This document shows positions 1 through 5,757 of a stretch of 10,609 nucleotides of DNA, piece after piece. The stretch covers positions 1 to 10,609 of the forward strand of contig JAEYSH010000018.1 of assembly GCA_023434825.1 (NCBI GenBank). The letters are read 5' to 3'. Under the pieces are notes generated by a model that saw only the letters and a program-made list of their open reading frames with translations, did no database searches and was not told where the DNA came from. The number at the start of each line of letters is the position of its first letter. The first letter of the stretch is position 1. Both the position numbers and the translations under genes were made by a program. Origin of the DNA: Methanobacteriota archaeon. GTDB taxonomy: Archaea > Methanobacteriota > Methanobacteria > Methanobacteriales > Methanobacteriaceae.

Positions 1-113
1 GATTAAAGAAAGGATTAGAAGTAAGTATAGTTACAGTGAATGGAAAAAAATTTATTCGCACTGATGATGACAATAACGCTTCTGATAATTTAGCTGATGT
101 TCCTGAATTCTAA
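1..113 (+). CDS. C-terminal end of a DUF3892-like protein (5' partial)
   Basis: The frame is open from the window edge (first whole codon at base 3) to a TAA at 111-113, giving 36 residues. The visible tail has a beta-strand-like stretch (LEVSIVTVNGKKFIRT), then acidic and asparagine-rich residues and a closing DNLADVPEF. From memory, a 'G-K-x-[FY]-[IL]-R-[TS]-x-x-D ... DNL..LP' ending is typical of the small DUF3892 family, found in bacteria and methanogens with no known biochemical role. The assignment rests on that short tail only. The start and most of the protein lie outside the window, so neither length nor promoter can be judged. No gene follows on this strand for more than 2 kb, so it is probably monocistronic or last in its operon. 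Confidence 0.6.
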   Translation, partial: LKKGLEVSIVTVNGKKFIRTDDDNNASDNLADVPEF

Positions 114-210
114 TATATAATTAATGCATACCGATTATTATTTTATATTTATTTTGAAATTCAATTAATTTAATTAAATATTACCATTATTTTTTATTAG
201 AATTAACTCA

Positions 211-268
211 TTTTGCTAAAAGGTCTGTATTTAGCCATATGTCGTTATAATTTAGTTTTAGCTAAATA
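211..268 (+). repeat. Dispersed hairpin repeat, copy A
   Basis: The segment reads TTTTGCTAAAA, a variable loop, then TATTTAGCCATATGTCG. GCTAAA (215-220) pairs with TTTAGC (230-235). A second partner lies further on: TATTTAGC (228-235) is the exact inverse of GCTAAATA (261-268), so two alternative hairpins are possible. The same sequence order (TTCGCTAAAA, then TATTTAGCCACATGGTCG) recurs at 4671-4707 behind the efflux pseudogene, with a different loop. Function unknown; it may be a remnant of a small mobile repeat or a structured intergenic element. Confidence 0.5.
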
Positions 269-349
269 TACAACATATAAAGAGATAAAATGGCATTTAT
301 CTGGAATATTGGGCAATAAATAAGTCAGCATGAAATAGAGGATTATAAT

Positions 350-366
350 AAAAAAATTTAAAAAAA
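350..366 (-). terminator. T-tract terminator of the hydrolase-CPBP operon
   Basis: On the minus strand, two runs of seven T (complement of 350-356 and 360-366) start about 20 nt past the CPBP stop codon. Archaeal RNA polymerase terminates at such plain U-tracts without needing a hairpin. The position fits; the call is by pattern only. Confidence 0.55.
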
Positions 367-385
367 GAAATTAAAATCGAATGTT

Positions 386-1156
386 TCAAATCAATACCAA
401 AAATGGCACAATTACATGCAGTACGATATCTGCAGAGAAGTGAGATATCATGGCTGATTCAAGCCCTTTCCTCCAGTAAAGCCATCCAAATATAATTCCA
501 CCAGCAGCGTTTAAAACAATGGTACGTATAATTACCAGAGGTGTGAGTGATGTTATTGTCATTACTGCAGGTAAATGGCCGACGCCGAAGATAACAGCAG
601 CTAAAATAATAGCCAGCCATATTCCTATTTTTGTTGGTTTTCCTTCACGTGTTTTCTTAATTTTAGAGAATATCCATACTAGAAGAGTCATTAAGAATAA
701 TCTTAACATGATTTCTTCATTTATTCCGCCGTAGAAAGATGCAAGAAATCCCTGCCATGCAGGAGGGTTAATTGAAGCTTGAGCTACATTAATTGTTGCA
801 CCTGCAAAGGAAAACAAATAGTCAAGCCCGACTATCAGAAACCCTGCAAGTATTCCAAGCCCAATGGATATCGAGAGTATTGATTTCAAATAACTTTTAA
901 CTTCTCTACCTTCAAGCCACCCTTCCAGAACTGGAAGTCCAAAACCTACCTTTTTGGCTAATAAAAGGCCAATAAAAATAGCAACACCAAATAAAATGGT
1001 ATTCTGTATGATTTGAACAGCTAAAACCAAATATAATGGTACAGGTAAATTTTGGAATAGGCTCGCTTCCAATGTTAAAGTGTAAGGAAATACAGCTATT
1101 ATCCCGAATATACTTGCAATCAGTAAAATAATAAATAATTTCCAGTTGATTTTCAT
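386..1156 (-). CDS. CPBP (ABI/CAAX-like) intramembrane metalloprotease
   Basis: A 256-residue, very hydrophobic protein with about seven or eight membrane segments. The three signatures of the CPBP family are present in order: EExxxR (E147, E148, R152, in NEEIMLR), FxxxH (F190 to H194, in FGVGH) and a third His with a following Asp (H239 and D243, in SHFSAD). These polar residues are the expected metal ligands and catalytic glutamate of an intramembrane protease related to Rce1 and to bacterial immunity (ABI) proteins. Most archaeal members have no known substrate. The ATG at 1156 is supported by GGTGA four bases upstream. It is the second gene of an operon, 33 nt behind the alpha/beta hydrolase, and shares that gene's promoter. 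The order hydrolase-CPBP, divergent from a MarR gene, suggests envelope stress or peptide/drug response, but that role is inferred. Confidence 0.9.
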   Translation of the reverse strand: MKINWKLFIILLIASIFGIIAVFPYTLTLEASLFQNLPVPLYLVLAVQIIQNTILFGVAIFIGLLLAKKVGFGLPVLEGWLEGREVKSYLKSILSISIGLGILAGFLIVGLDYLFSFAGATINVAQASINPPAWQGFLASFYGGINEEIMLRLFLMTLLVWIFSKIKKTREGKPTKIGIWLAIILAAVIFGVGHLPAVMTITSLTPLVIIRTIVLNAAGGIIFGWLYWRKGLESAMISHFSADIVLHVIVPFLVLI

Positions 1157-1189
1157 ATTTTCACCACTTATACACTCTTTGAGGGTATT

Positions 1190-2458
1190 TTATTTTATCC
1201 ATTGTACAATGGAATCTATTACCTCTTTTTCTACATGACCTTCGACCATGTACTCATGTGGAGTTGATTTGCCCTCACCTGCTATGAACAAGTGGTTTAA
1301 TTTGGGGAAAAGTTTGAAAGTAGCATTTTCTCTGCTATTAAGGGCATCTTTCCACCCTTTAAAATCTTTAGATTCCAGAACCTGGTAATCACGCCCGCCT
1401 TGAAGAACTAAAATAGCTGTATTTAAAGTTTTAACAGTACTTACTGGATCGTATTTGTGTAAATCTTTCCAGTAAGCAACGGGCATTCCTAAAGGCAAGT
1501 CCTGCTTTGAAATGTTTTCGACAAATTTTGGGTCCTTTAATCGTTCTACTTTGTCTTTTAAATCATCAAGTTCCGCCTTTTGTTGTTCTGTTATCTTGCC
1601 CTCTAGATTATACAGATATGTAAACTGATCTAAGATTGCTTCTTCTATTGTACGAGTCATACCCGCCATGATTATTATTCCGGGTAATTCATTATCCTGT
1701 TGTGCAATACGTGGTGCTAGTGTGGCTCCCAGGCTGTGCCCCAGTAAGAATACATTTTTAGGGTCTATACCTTCTGTTTTGCGCATTAGGTTAATAGCAA
1801 GTAGTGCATCGTCTATGACTTCTTCTTTAACTGTCATATTTTCTATTTGATCCTCTGTTAATTCTTTAGCGTGTTTATAAGTTCTTTTATCATAACGGAG
1901 CACTGCAATACCACATGATGTTAAACCCCATGCTAGATCCTTAAATGTTTTGTTTGGGCCAATTGTTTCATCCCTATCATTTGGACCTGAACCATGAACA
2001 AGTATCAGGCCTGGAAAAGGCCCAGAACCATCAGGTATTGTCAAAGTTCCAGGAATTGCCCATTCATCATCACCAATAGTCACATCAACCTCATGAAAGG
2101 CAGATTCGTTAACATAGTCTGGTGCATGATACTCTATATTTGTTGGAATAAAATTCAAACCACTTATTTGCCCTTGTTCGTTAAAAACAACCTGTATATC
2201 AATTATAACTCTTTGGAAATCACATCTAATAATAACAATCTTGTAACCTTCCATTTCAGTTGTAGTTGTCGGATTTAGCTGCAGTAGAGCTCCTGCTTCT
2301 GCTATTGTATTTATAAATGTTTCCTGTAATTTGGCCTCATCTAAGGCGATTTTCATCTGATCATCGAATCTGCTGGTGGCAGATTTGAAGTCGCCCTTTA
2401 GTAGTAGACCAACAAAATTTTGTGCTTCTGTTTTTAAATCTTCAAATTGTGAATTCAT
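1190..2458 (-). CDS. DUF3887-like domain fused to a serine alpha/beta hydrolase
   Basis: A 422-residue protein. Residues about 8-105 resemble the DUF3887 domain (helix-rich start, FVGLLLKGDFKSATSRFDD, then beta strands), which often precedes hydrolases. Residues about 120-422 are an alpha/beta hydrolase of the S9/acyl-esterase type. The oxyanion loop is HGSGPNDRD (155-163), the nucleophile elbow is GHSLG (240-244, Ser242), the acid is Asp357 in GGRD and the His is His389 in LNH, so the triad is complete. There is no clear signal peptide, so it is probably cytoplasmic. Substrate unknown (ester, thioester or peptide). The frame stays open ten codons further upstream, but ATG 2458 is chosen because GAGGT sits seven bases before it. 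It is the first gene of an operon with the CPBP protease and is divergent from marR across 129 nt. Confidence 0.88.
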   Translation of the reverse strand: MNSQFEDLKTEAQNFVGLLLKGDFKSATSRFDDQMKIALDEAKLQETFINTIAEAGALLQLNPTTTTEMEGYKIVIIRCDFQRVIIDIQVVFNEQGQISGLNFIPTNIEYHAPDYVNESAFHEVDVTIGDDEWAIPGTLTIPDGSGPFPGLILVHGSGPNDRDETIGPNKTFKDLAWGLTSCGIAVLRYDKRTYKHAKELTEDQIENMTVKEEVIDDALLAINLMRKTEGIDPKNVFLLGHSLGATLAPRIAQQDNELPGIIIMAGMTRTIEEAILDQFTYLYNLEGKITEQQKAELDDLKDKVERLKDPKFVENISKQDLPLGMPVAYWKDLHKYDPVSTVKTLNTAILVLQGGRDYQVLESKDFKGWKDALNSRENATFKLFPKLNHLFIAGEGKSTPHEYMVEGHVEKEVIDSIVQWIK

Positions 2459-2516
2459 TATTTTAACCTCTAATACTATGCATATCAAACTATTTGTAAT
2501 CCATAATATTTGGTAA

Positions 2517-2532
2517 CTATAATATATACTTA
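2517..2532 (-). promoter_or_regulatory. Probable box A (TATA) of the hydrolase-CPBP operon
   Basis: On the minus strand an AAGTATATATTATAG stretch is the best TATA candidate. Transcription would start about 25 nt downstream, near 2498, leaving a leader of about 40 nt that contains the GAGGT Shine-Dalgarno. AT-richness makes the exact box uncertain. The direct repeats at 2531-2557 lie immediately upstream. Confidence 0.4.
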
Positions 2533-2557
2533 TCGGAATATAGAGCTATCGGAATAT
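2531..2557. promoter_or_regulatory. Paired direct repeat TATCGGAATAT, candidate MarR operator
   Basis: TATCGGAATAT occurs twice without mismatch, at 2531-2541 and 2547-2557, a 16-bp period. The pair lies between the divergent promoters. The second copy touches the marR box A (2557-2564), and the first abuts the likely hydrolase box A on the other strand. A regulator bound here could block both promoters. The natural candidate is the adjacent MarR protein, although MarR sites are usually palindromic, so the direct orientation is unusual. Confidence 0.5.
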
Positions 2558-2564
2558 TTATATT
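2557..2564 (+). promoter_or_regulatory. Box A of marR (leaderless)
   Basis: TTTATATT is centred about 27 nt before ATG 2588. With no Shine-Dalgarno in between, this spacing predicts transcription starting at or next to the ATG. Confidence 0.55.
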
Positions 2565-2587
2565 AATAAAATAATAGAAACTTGACT

Positions 2588-3019
2588 ATGAATGATGATG
2601 ATATAAGGATAGTTACGGCTCTTTTTGGTGTAATAAACAGTAAACTTGGGAAGGCAAGTCAAGAAACCCTATTAAAAATTTATAAGAATTTAACTATAGC
2701 TGAGGCAAATGCAATTCATGCAATAGGGCCTAATGAGCCTAAAACTATGAAACAAATTGCTGAAACATTGGGTGTTGCAGTGAGTACTCCAACAAGAACC
2801 ATAGATAGACTGTTAGAAAAGGGGTTCGTAAATAGGAAGGTAGGAGAAAAAGACCGTAGAAAACTTTTAATTGAATTAACTCCTAAAGGTAACAAATTAC
2901 TGGAGGATATTGATAAAGAAAATTTAGAAATAATTAGAAGAATGTTAAATGGTCTTTCAGATGAAGAAATAGAAACATTTATAAAAATTCTGTCGAAAAT
3001 AAGCGAAAATATCGAATAA
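2588..3019 (+). CDS. MarR-family winged-helix transcription regulator
   Basis: A 143-residue protein with the MarR layout: an N-terminal dimer helix (1-35), a winged helix (about 38-100) and C-terminal dimer helices (100-143). The recognition region is TMKQIAETLGVAVSTPTRTI (53-72), followed by the LLEKGFVNRK connection and the diagnostic wing DRRK (89-92) with LTPKG after it. Such proteins are usually dimeric repressors released by phenolic or other small ligands, often controlling an adjacent pump. ATG 2588 is preferred over an in-frame TTG at 2582: there is no Shine-Dalgarno, and a TTTATATT box lies 27 nt before the ATG, as in leaderless archaeal genes. The next gene downstream is the broken DHA2 pump, 151 nt away, and the hydrolase-CPBP operon is divergent. 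The 11-bp direct repeats in its promoter suggest autoregulation. Confidence 0.92.
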   Translation: MNDDDIRIVTALFGVINSKLGKASQETLLKIYKNLTIAEANAIHAIGPNEPKTMKQIAETLGVAVSTPTRTIDRLLEKGFVNRKVGEKDRRKLLIELTPKGNKLLEDIDKENLEIIRRMLNGLSDEEIETFIKILSKISENIE

Positions 3020-3035
3020 ATATACATTAAAACTC

Positions 3036-3042
3036 TTTTTTT
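3036..3042 (+). terminator. T7 tract after marR
   Basis: Seven consecutive T begin 17 nt past the marR stop. This would end marR transcription and give the following efflux gene its own promoter, which fits the separate TATA-like TTATTTAAAT at 3071-3080. Confidence 0.5.
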
Positions 3043-3170
3043 ATTTAATTATTTAGGAATACATATAATATTATTTAAATATTAGTAAAATTATCATTAA
3101 ACATTGGATTGTGGGTTAGCATAGCAATTTAATTCAATTTCAGTTAAATTTTTTAATGCAGGTGCTTTAA

Positions 3171-4601
3171 TTGGATTATAAAGAATTAAAAAAAGATATT
3201 TTAATAGTAGGAATTTTAGTATCATTTCTTACACCATTTGTTAGATCATCAATTAACCTAGCATTACCTGCGTTAGCTTATGAATTTAATTTATCTGCTG
3301 TATTTTAAACATGGGTATCAACAGTTTATCTGCTGGTTAATGCTATACTTTATATTCCATTTGGTAGGATTGGAGATATATACGGGCGAAAACGTATTTT
3401 TCAATATGGATTAATTATTTTTACAATAAGCTCATTTATGTCGGCTTTCTCTATTTCTGGGGAAATGTTCCTTCTTTTCAGGATTTTTCAAGCTGTAGGG
3501 AATGCAATGATATTTGCCAATTTAAATGCCATGATATCATCAGCATTTCCTGCAAATGAGAGAGGTAGGGCCTTTGGACTAACCTCAATGGGTGTTTTCG
3601 TAGGATTAATAGTTGGACCAATACTTGGTGGGGCTATTACTGAAATTGTAGGATGGAGAACATTATTCTATTTAGATACAGTAATAGGGATAATTGCAGC
3701 TTTTGCTATCACAAGGTTTAAGCACGATTGGATAGATGCAGAAGGAGAGAAATTAGATATTTTAGGATCATTTATCTTAGGCATATCTCTTATAGCCATA
3801 ATTTATGCGTTTTCAAATTTCACCAGTAATTACAGTTTGTTTCTATTAATTGGGGGGATAATTGGACTTTCAGTATTCTATTTAGTGGAAAAAAGAGTTA
3901 CTTCTCCATTGATTAATTTTGATTTATTTAAAAGCAAAAGTTTTACCTTTGGAAATATCACTGCATTTATAAATTATAGTGCATTTGTATCGGTAGCATT
4001 TATTCTAAATCTCTATTTACAATATTTAAAAGGTTACGACCCTCTTACAGCAGGTCTAATAGTGTCTATTCAGTCAATTATGATGGTTATTCTTTCTCCT
4101 ATAGCAGGAAGATTATCTGATAAATTTGATCCAGAAAATGTATCAACTGCAGGTATGGCGTTAACAGCTTTTGGCGTAGCCCTTATGACGTTAATTAATT
4201 TTGATAATGCCTTATATTTAGGATTATTATCTCTTATTATATTTGGAGCAGGTATAGGTTTATTCTATGCTTCAAATACTAAGGCAATTATTGGTTCGGT
4301 GGATAAAAAGTATTTTGGAGTTGCAGGTGCTACATTAAGTAATATCAGATCAATGGGGCAGATATTTGGAATGGGAATAGTAATGCTAATTATTTCTACT
4401 TTTTTAGGAGATGCGCAAATTATGCCTTCCGATTATCCGCAGCTAATTGTAAGTCTTAACATGGCACTTGTTGCTATCGCTGTTTTAAGTGCAATTGGAA
4501 TTTTCACATCAATGTTTAAAGATTTAAAGAATTTTTATAATCTATTTTCGCTAAATTCCCCAAATACCTTTCTTCGGAGAAAAAAGCCCCCAAAAACATA
4601 G
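3171..4601 (+). pseudogene. DHA2-type MFS drug efflux transporter, broken by TAA at codon 46
   Basis: The frame starts at TTG 3171 behind AGGTG (3160-3164) and encodes a 14-TM EmrB/QacA-like transporter. It carries antiporter motif A as GRIGDIYGRKRIF and motif C as GPILGG followed by GWRTLFYLD. An in-frame TAA at 3306-3308 falls between TM1 and TM2 (LSAVF, stop, TWVSTVYLL). The protein reads smoothly on both sides, so a single TTA-to-TAA change is the simplest cause. The first ATG after the stop (3438) would give 387 residues lacking TM1, most of TM2 and motif A, so reinitiation should not yield a working pump. The C-terminus also looks abnormal: after FTSMFKD comes a basic, proline-rich tail (residues encoded at about 4546-4598) read from the repeat cluster, as though the native stop had been lost. 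The position behind marR fits a drug-inducible pump. A base-calling error is the alternative. Confidence 0.85.
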
Positions 4602-4716
4602 TTTTCGATTCGCCAAACATTTTATGTTTAGGGGATGTAGAATTATCAAAAAAAAATAATTTAAAATTTGTTTCGCTAAAATCGATTATATTTAGCCACA
4701 TGGTCGCTTATATTTT
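4546..4716 (+). repeat. Cluster of TTCGCYAAA hairpin repeats, copy B
   Basis: TTCGCYAAA occurs three times here, at 4547-4555, 4609-4617 and 4672-4680, spaced 62 and 63 bp. The second and third are each followed by a TTATRTTTAG segment that can fold back: CCAAACAT with ATGTTT and GG in one, GCTAAA with TTTAGC in the other. The stems therefore differ in sequence yet remain paired. Further inverted arms are CCCCCAAAAACATA (4587-4600) with TATGTTTAGGGG (4623-4634), and TTTCT-TCGG-AGAAA at 4570-4583. The third unit continues into TATTTAGCCACATGGTCG, shared with the copy at 211-254. The first half of the cluster is read through by the efflux pseudogene. Confidence 0.5.
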
Positions 4717-4727
4717 ATTCCATAATA

Positions 4728-4735
4728 TTTATATA
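4728..4735 (+). promoter_or_regulatory. Box A of the VOC-AbrB-Cys operon
   Basis: TTTATATA lies about 64 nt before the VOC start codon. The start of transcription would fall near 4756-4760, leaving a leader of about 35-40 nt that contains the dyad at 4762-4777 and the Shine-Dalgarno. Confidence 0.6.
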
Positions 4736-4761
4736 TAAGAAAAATCTTTAATACAAGTAAA

Positions 4762-4777
4762 GTAAGAATAATCTTAC
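4762..4777. promoter_or_regulatory. Perfect dyad GTAAGA-N4-TCTTAC, candidate operator
   Basis: Six-base arms pair exactly around a 4-base spacer, just downstream of the predicted transcription start of the VOC operon. This is a usual repressor position. The AbrB-type protein encoded in the same operon is one possible binder, by inference only. Confidence 0.45.
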
Positions 4778-4794
4778 AAATTGGAAGTGATCTT

Positions 4795-5154
4795 ATGGAT
4801 GGTTTTGATAGCTTTTGGTTTAAAACAAAAAATCTTGAAGAAAGCAAAGAATTCTATGAAAAAACGTTAGGTTTATCCTTAAAACCTAATTTCGATGAAA
4901 AAGGAATAGTTGCGTTTAATGTTGGAAATGAAGAAACTCTTTTAATGCTGGCAGATTTAAAAACTTTTCCAAAGGCAAAAACAGCAATGTGGTTTATAGT
5001 CGATGATGTAGAAGAGGAATATAAAAGGTTGAAAGAAAAAGGTGTTAATTTTCTATATGAACCCTTTGAGGTTGATAAGGGAATGGCAGCTGAATTTGAA
5101 GATCCATCTGGAAATAAAATAGGTATAGCAGATTATAAGAAAAAGTCCAGATAA
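4795..5154 (+). CDS. VOC superfamily (glyoxalase/bleomycin-resistance fold) protein
   Basis: A 119-residue, single-domain-length VOC protein made of two beta-alpha-beta-beta-beta modules. The first begins at FDSFWFKTKNLEESKEFYEKTLGLS (4-28) and the second at AMWFIVDDVEEEYKRLKEKGV (65-84), ending in the characteristic FEDPSGNKIGIAD (101-113). Family members bind metal through His/Glu at the start of strand 1, in the second module and near the C-terminus. Here those places hold Phe/Trp-type residues and Asp113, so metal binding is doubtful and a ligand-binding or resistance role is as likely as lyase chemistry. ATG 4795 is preceded by GGAAGTGAT. The gene leads an operon: the AbrB gene starts 31 nt after its stop. 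A dyad in the leader suggests regulation. Substrate unknown. Confidence 0.88.
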   Translation: MDGFDSFWFKTKNLEESKEFYEKTLGLSLKPNFDEKGIVAFNVGNEETLLMLADLKTFPKAKTAMWFIVDDVEEEYKRLKEKGVNFLYEPFEVDKGMAAEFEDPSGNKIGIADYKKKSR

Positions 5155-5185
5155 ATCCTATTTAAGAAACATAGGAGAACTGAAA

Positions 5186-5446
5186 ATGAAAGGTGTATGC
5201 TCTAAAATGCGGATAGTATATGGGGTTGTTACAGTAAGTGACAAAGGCCAGATTGCGATTCCTGTTGATTTAAGAAGTGATTTGGACTTAGAAAAGGGCG
5301 ATAAGCTCATGGTTTTAAAAAGAAAAGATGAAGCCGGATTTACTCTACTAAAACTTGATAAAATGGATGATTTAATGAACAAACTTCAAGAAGATGAAGA
5401 TTTTTTCAAAAGAAAGAAAGAAGATGATGATAATGCCGAAATGTAA
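5186..5446 (+). CDS. AbrB/SpoVT-type swapped-hairpin transcription regulator
   Basis: An 86-residue protein. Residues about 13-58 are an AbrB-type DNA-binding domain: GVVTVSDKGQIAIPVDLRSDLDLEKGDKLMVL, with the usual 'V-S-x-K-G-Q-I-x-I-P' strand-loop and the 'L..GDKL.V' second strand. This fold forms an interlocked homodimer and is used by AbrB, MazE and many small archaeal regulators. The C-terminal tail (59-86) is highly charged and probably helical. ATG 5186 has AGGAG eight bases upstream, so the eight residues before the domain are kept. It lies in an operon between the VOC gene (31 nt gap) and a four-cysteine small protein whose start overlaps its last 14 bases. It could be an antitoxin-like regulator, but no toxin-like gene is adjacent. 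Confidence 0.9.
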   Translation: MKGVCSKMRIVYGVVTVSDKGQIAIPVDLRSDLDLEKGDKLMVLKRKDEAGFTLLKLDKMDDLMNKLQEDEDFFKRKKEDDDNAEM

Positions 5447-5588
5447 AGACTGCAAACACTTCAAGCCTATTGATGATGAGATGGGCGATTGTATTGGTTA
5501 TGAAATTTCTGGAGAGAAAGACGCATCAAAATGCGTTGCAAATGCATTTGAACCAAGAGAAAAAACAATTGATAAGAAAGAAAAATAG
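5433..5588 (+). CDS. Small four-cysteine protein, putative Zn or Fe-S binder
   Basis: A 51-residue protein with cysteines at 4, 7, 20 and 34 (CKDC, then GDC, then SKC) and a conserved-looking frame 'CKDCKHFKP...GDCIGYE...D..KC..NAFEPR'. Four cysteines in this pattern usually hold Zn or an iron-sulfur cluster; small subunits of some glycyl-radical decarboxylases have a comparable look, but I cannot assign it to them. ATG 5433 is chosen because the protein then begins with MPKCKDC. In-frame ATGs at 5424 and 5427 add only MMI, and longer extensions overlap the AbrB gene more. It overlaps the AbrB stop by 14 nt, which implies translational coupling and a shared job. The lysine-rich tail is probably disordered. 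Confidence 0.75.
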   Translation: MPKCKDCKHFKPIDDEMGDCIGYEISGEKDASKCVANAFEPREKTIDKKEK

Positions 5589-5601
5589 CACATTCAATTT
5601 A

Positions 5602-5607
5602 TTTTTT
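5602..5607 (+). terminator. T-tract after the VOC-AbrB-Cys operon
   Basis: A run of six T inside a T-rich stretch follows the last stop codon by about 13 nt and is the likely termination zone of the three-gene operon. The rest of the 5589-5757 gap holds no gene that I can see. A weak resemblance to the dispersed repeat (TTTCGCCATATCGG at 5707-5720) is noted among the findings. Confidence 0.4.
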
Positions 5608-5757
5608 ATATTTCCATTTAACTCATATTGCAGTAATACATTCATTTACCACAAAAATGATAGATATGATTTTTTAACGAGAATTTACTATAAATGTGCT
5701 CATTTATTTCGCCATATCGGACTATAACGAATTAATTATAGATATATTGAAAATTTA

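Larger units (their letters stand above)
114..385. other. Intergenic gap with one dispersed-repeat copy, no gene seen
   Basis: This gap separates the end of the DUF3892-like gene (+) from the end of the CPBP protease gene (-), so the two genes converge on it. I see no open frame worth calling on either strand. It holds a hairpin-forming repeat copy (211-268, listed separately) and the A-tracts at 350-366 that act as T-tracts for the minus-strand operon. Confidence 0.7.

Noticed and set aside
519..734. Plus-strand open frame inside the CPBP gene
   Set aside because: It is antisense to a well-supported protease gene and shows no family features. The same applies to frames at 1668-1850 and 1994-2278 inside the hydrolase gene.
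2716..3027. Minus-strand frame of about 103 residues over marR
   Set aside because: It mirrors marR codons, Ser/Leu-rich, with no recognisable domain or ribosome site.
3306..3308. Recoding of the in-frame stop (pyrrolysine or selenocysteine)
   Set aside because: The codon is TAA; known archaeal recoding uses TAG (pyrrolysine) or TGA (selenocysteine). A Leu TTA mutation explains it better.
4516..4701. Minus-strand frame of 61 residues over the repeat cluster
   Set aside because: It lies wholly in repeat/hairpin DNA, has no ribosome site and no protein-like features.
4546..4716. CRISPR array
   Set aside because: The repeats are only about 9 bp conserved, are degenerate, and have structured rather than unique spacers; no cas gene is nearby.
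5186..5588. Toxin-antitoxin pair formed by AbrB and the Cys-rich protein
   Set aside because: AbrB/MazE folds can be antitoxins, but the 51-residue partner has no toxin features; its four cysteines suggest metal binding.
5470..5727. Plus-strand 85-residue frame overlapping the four-Cys gene
   Set aside because: It is a shifted frame of the Cys gene that runs on into the intergenic region; no ribosome site, composition unlike protein.
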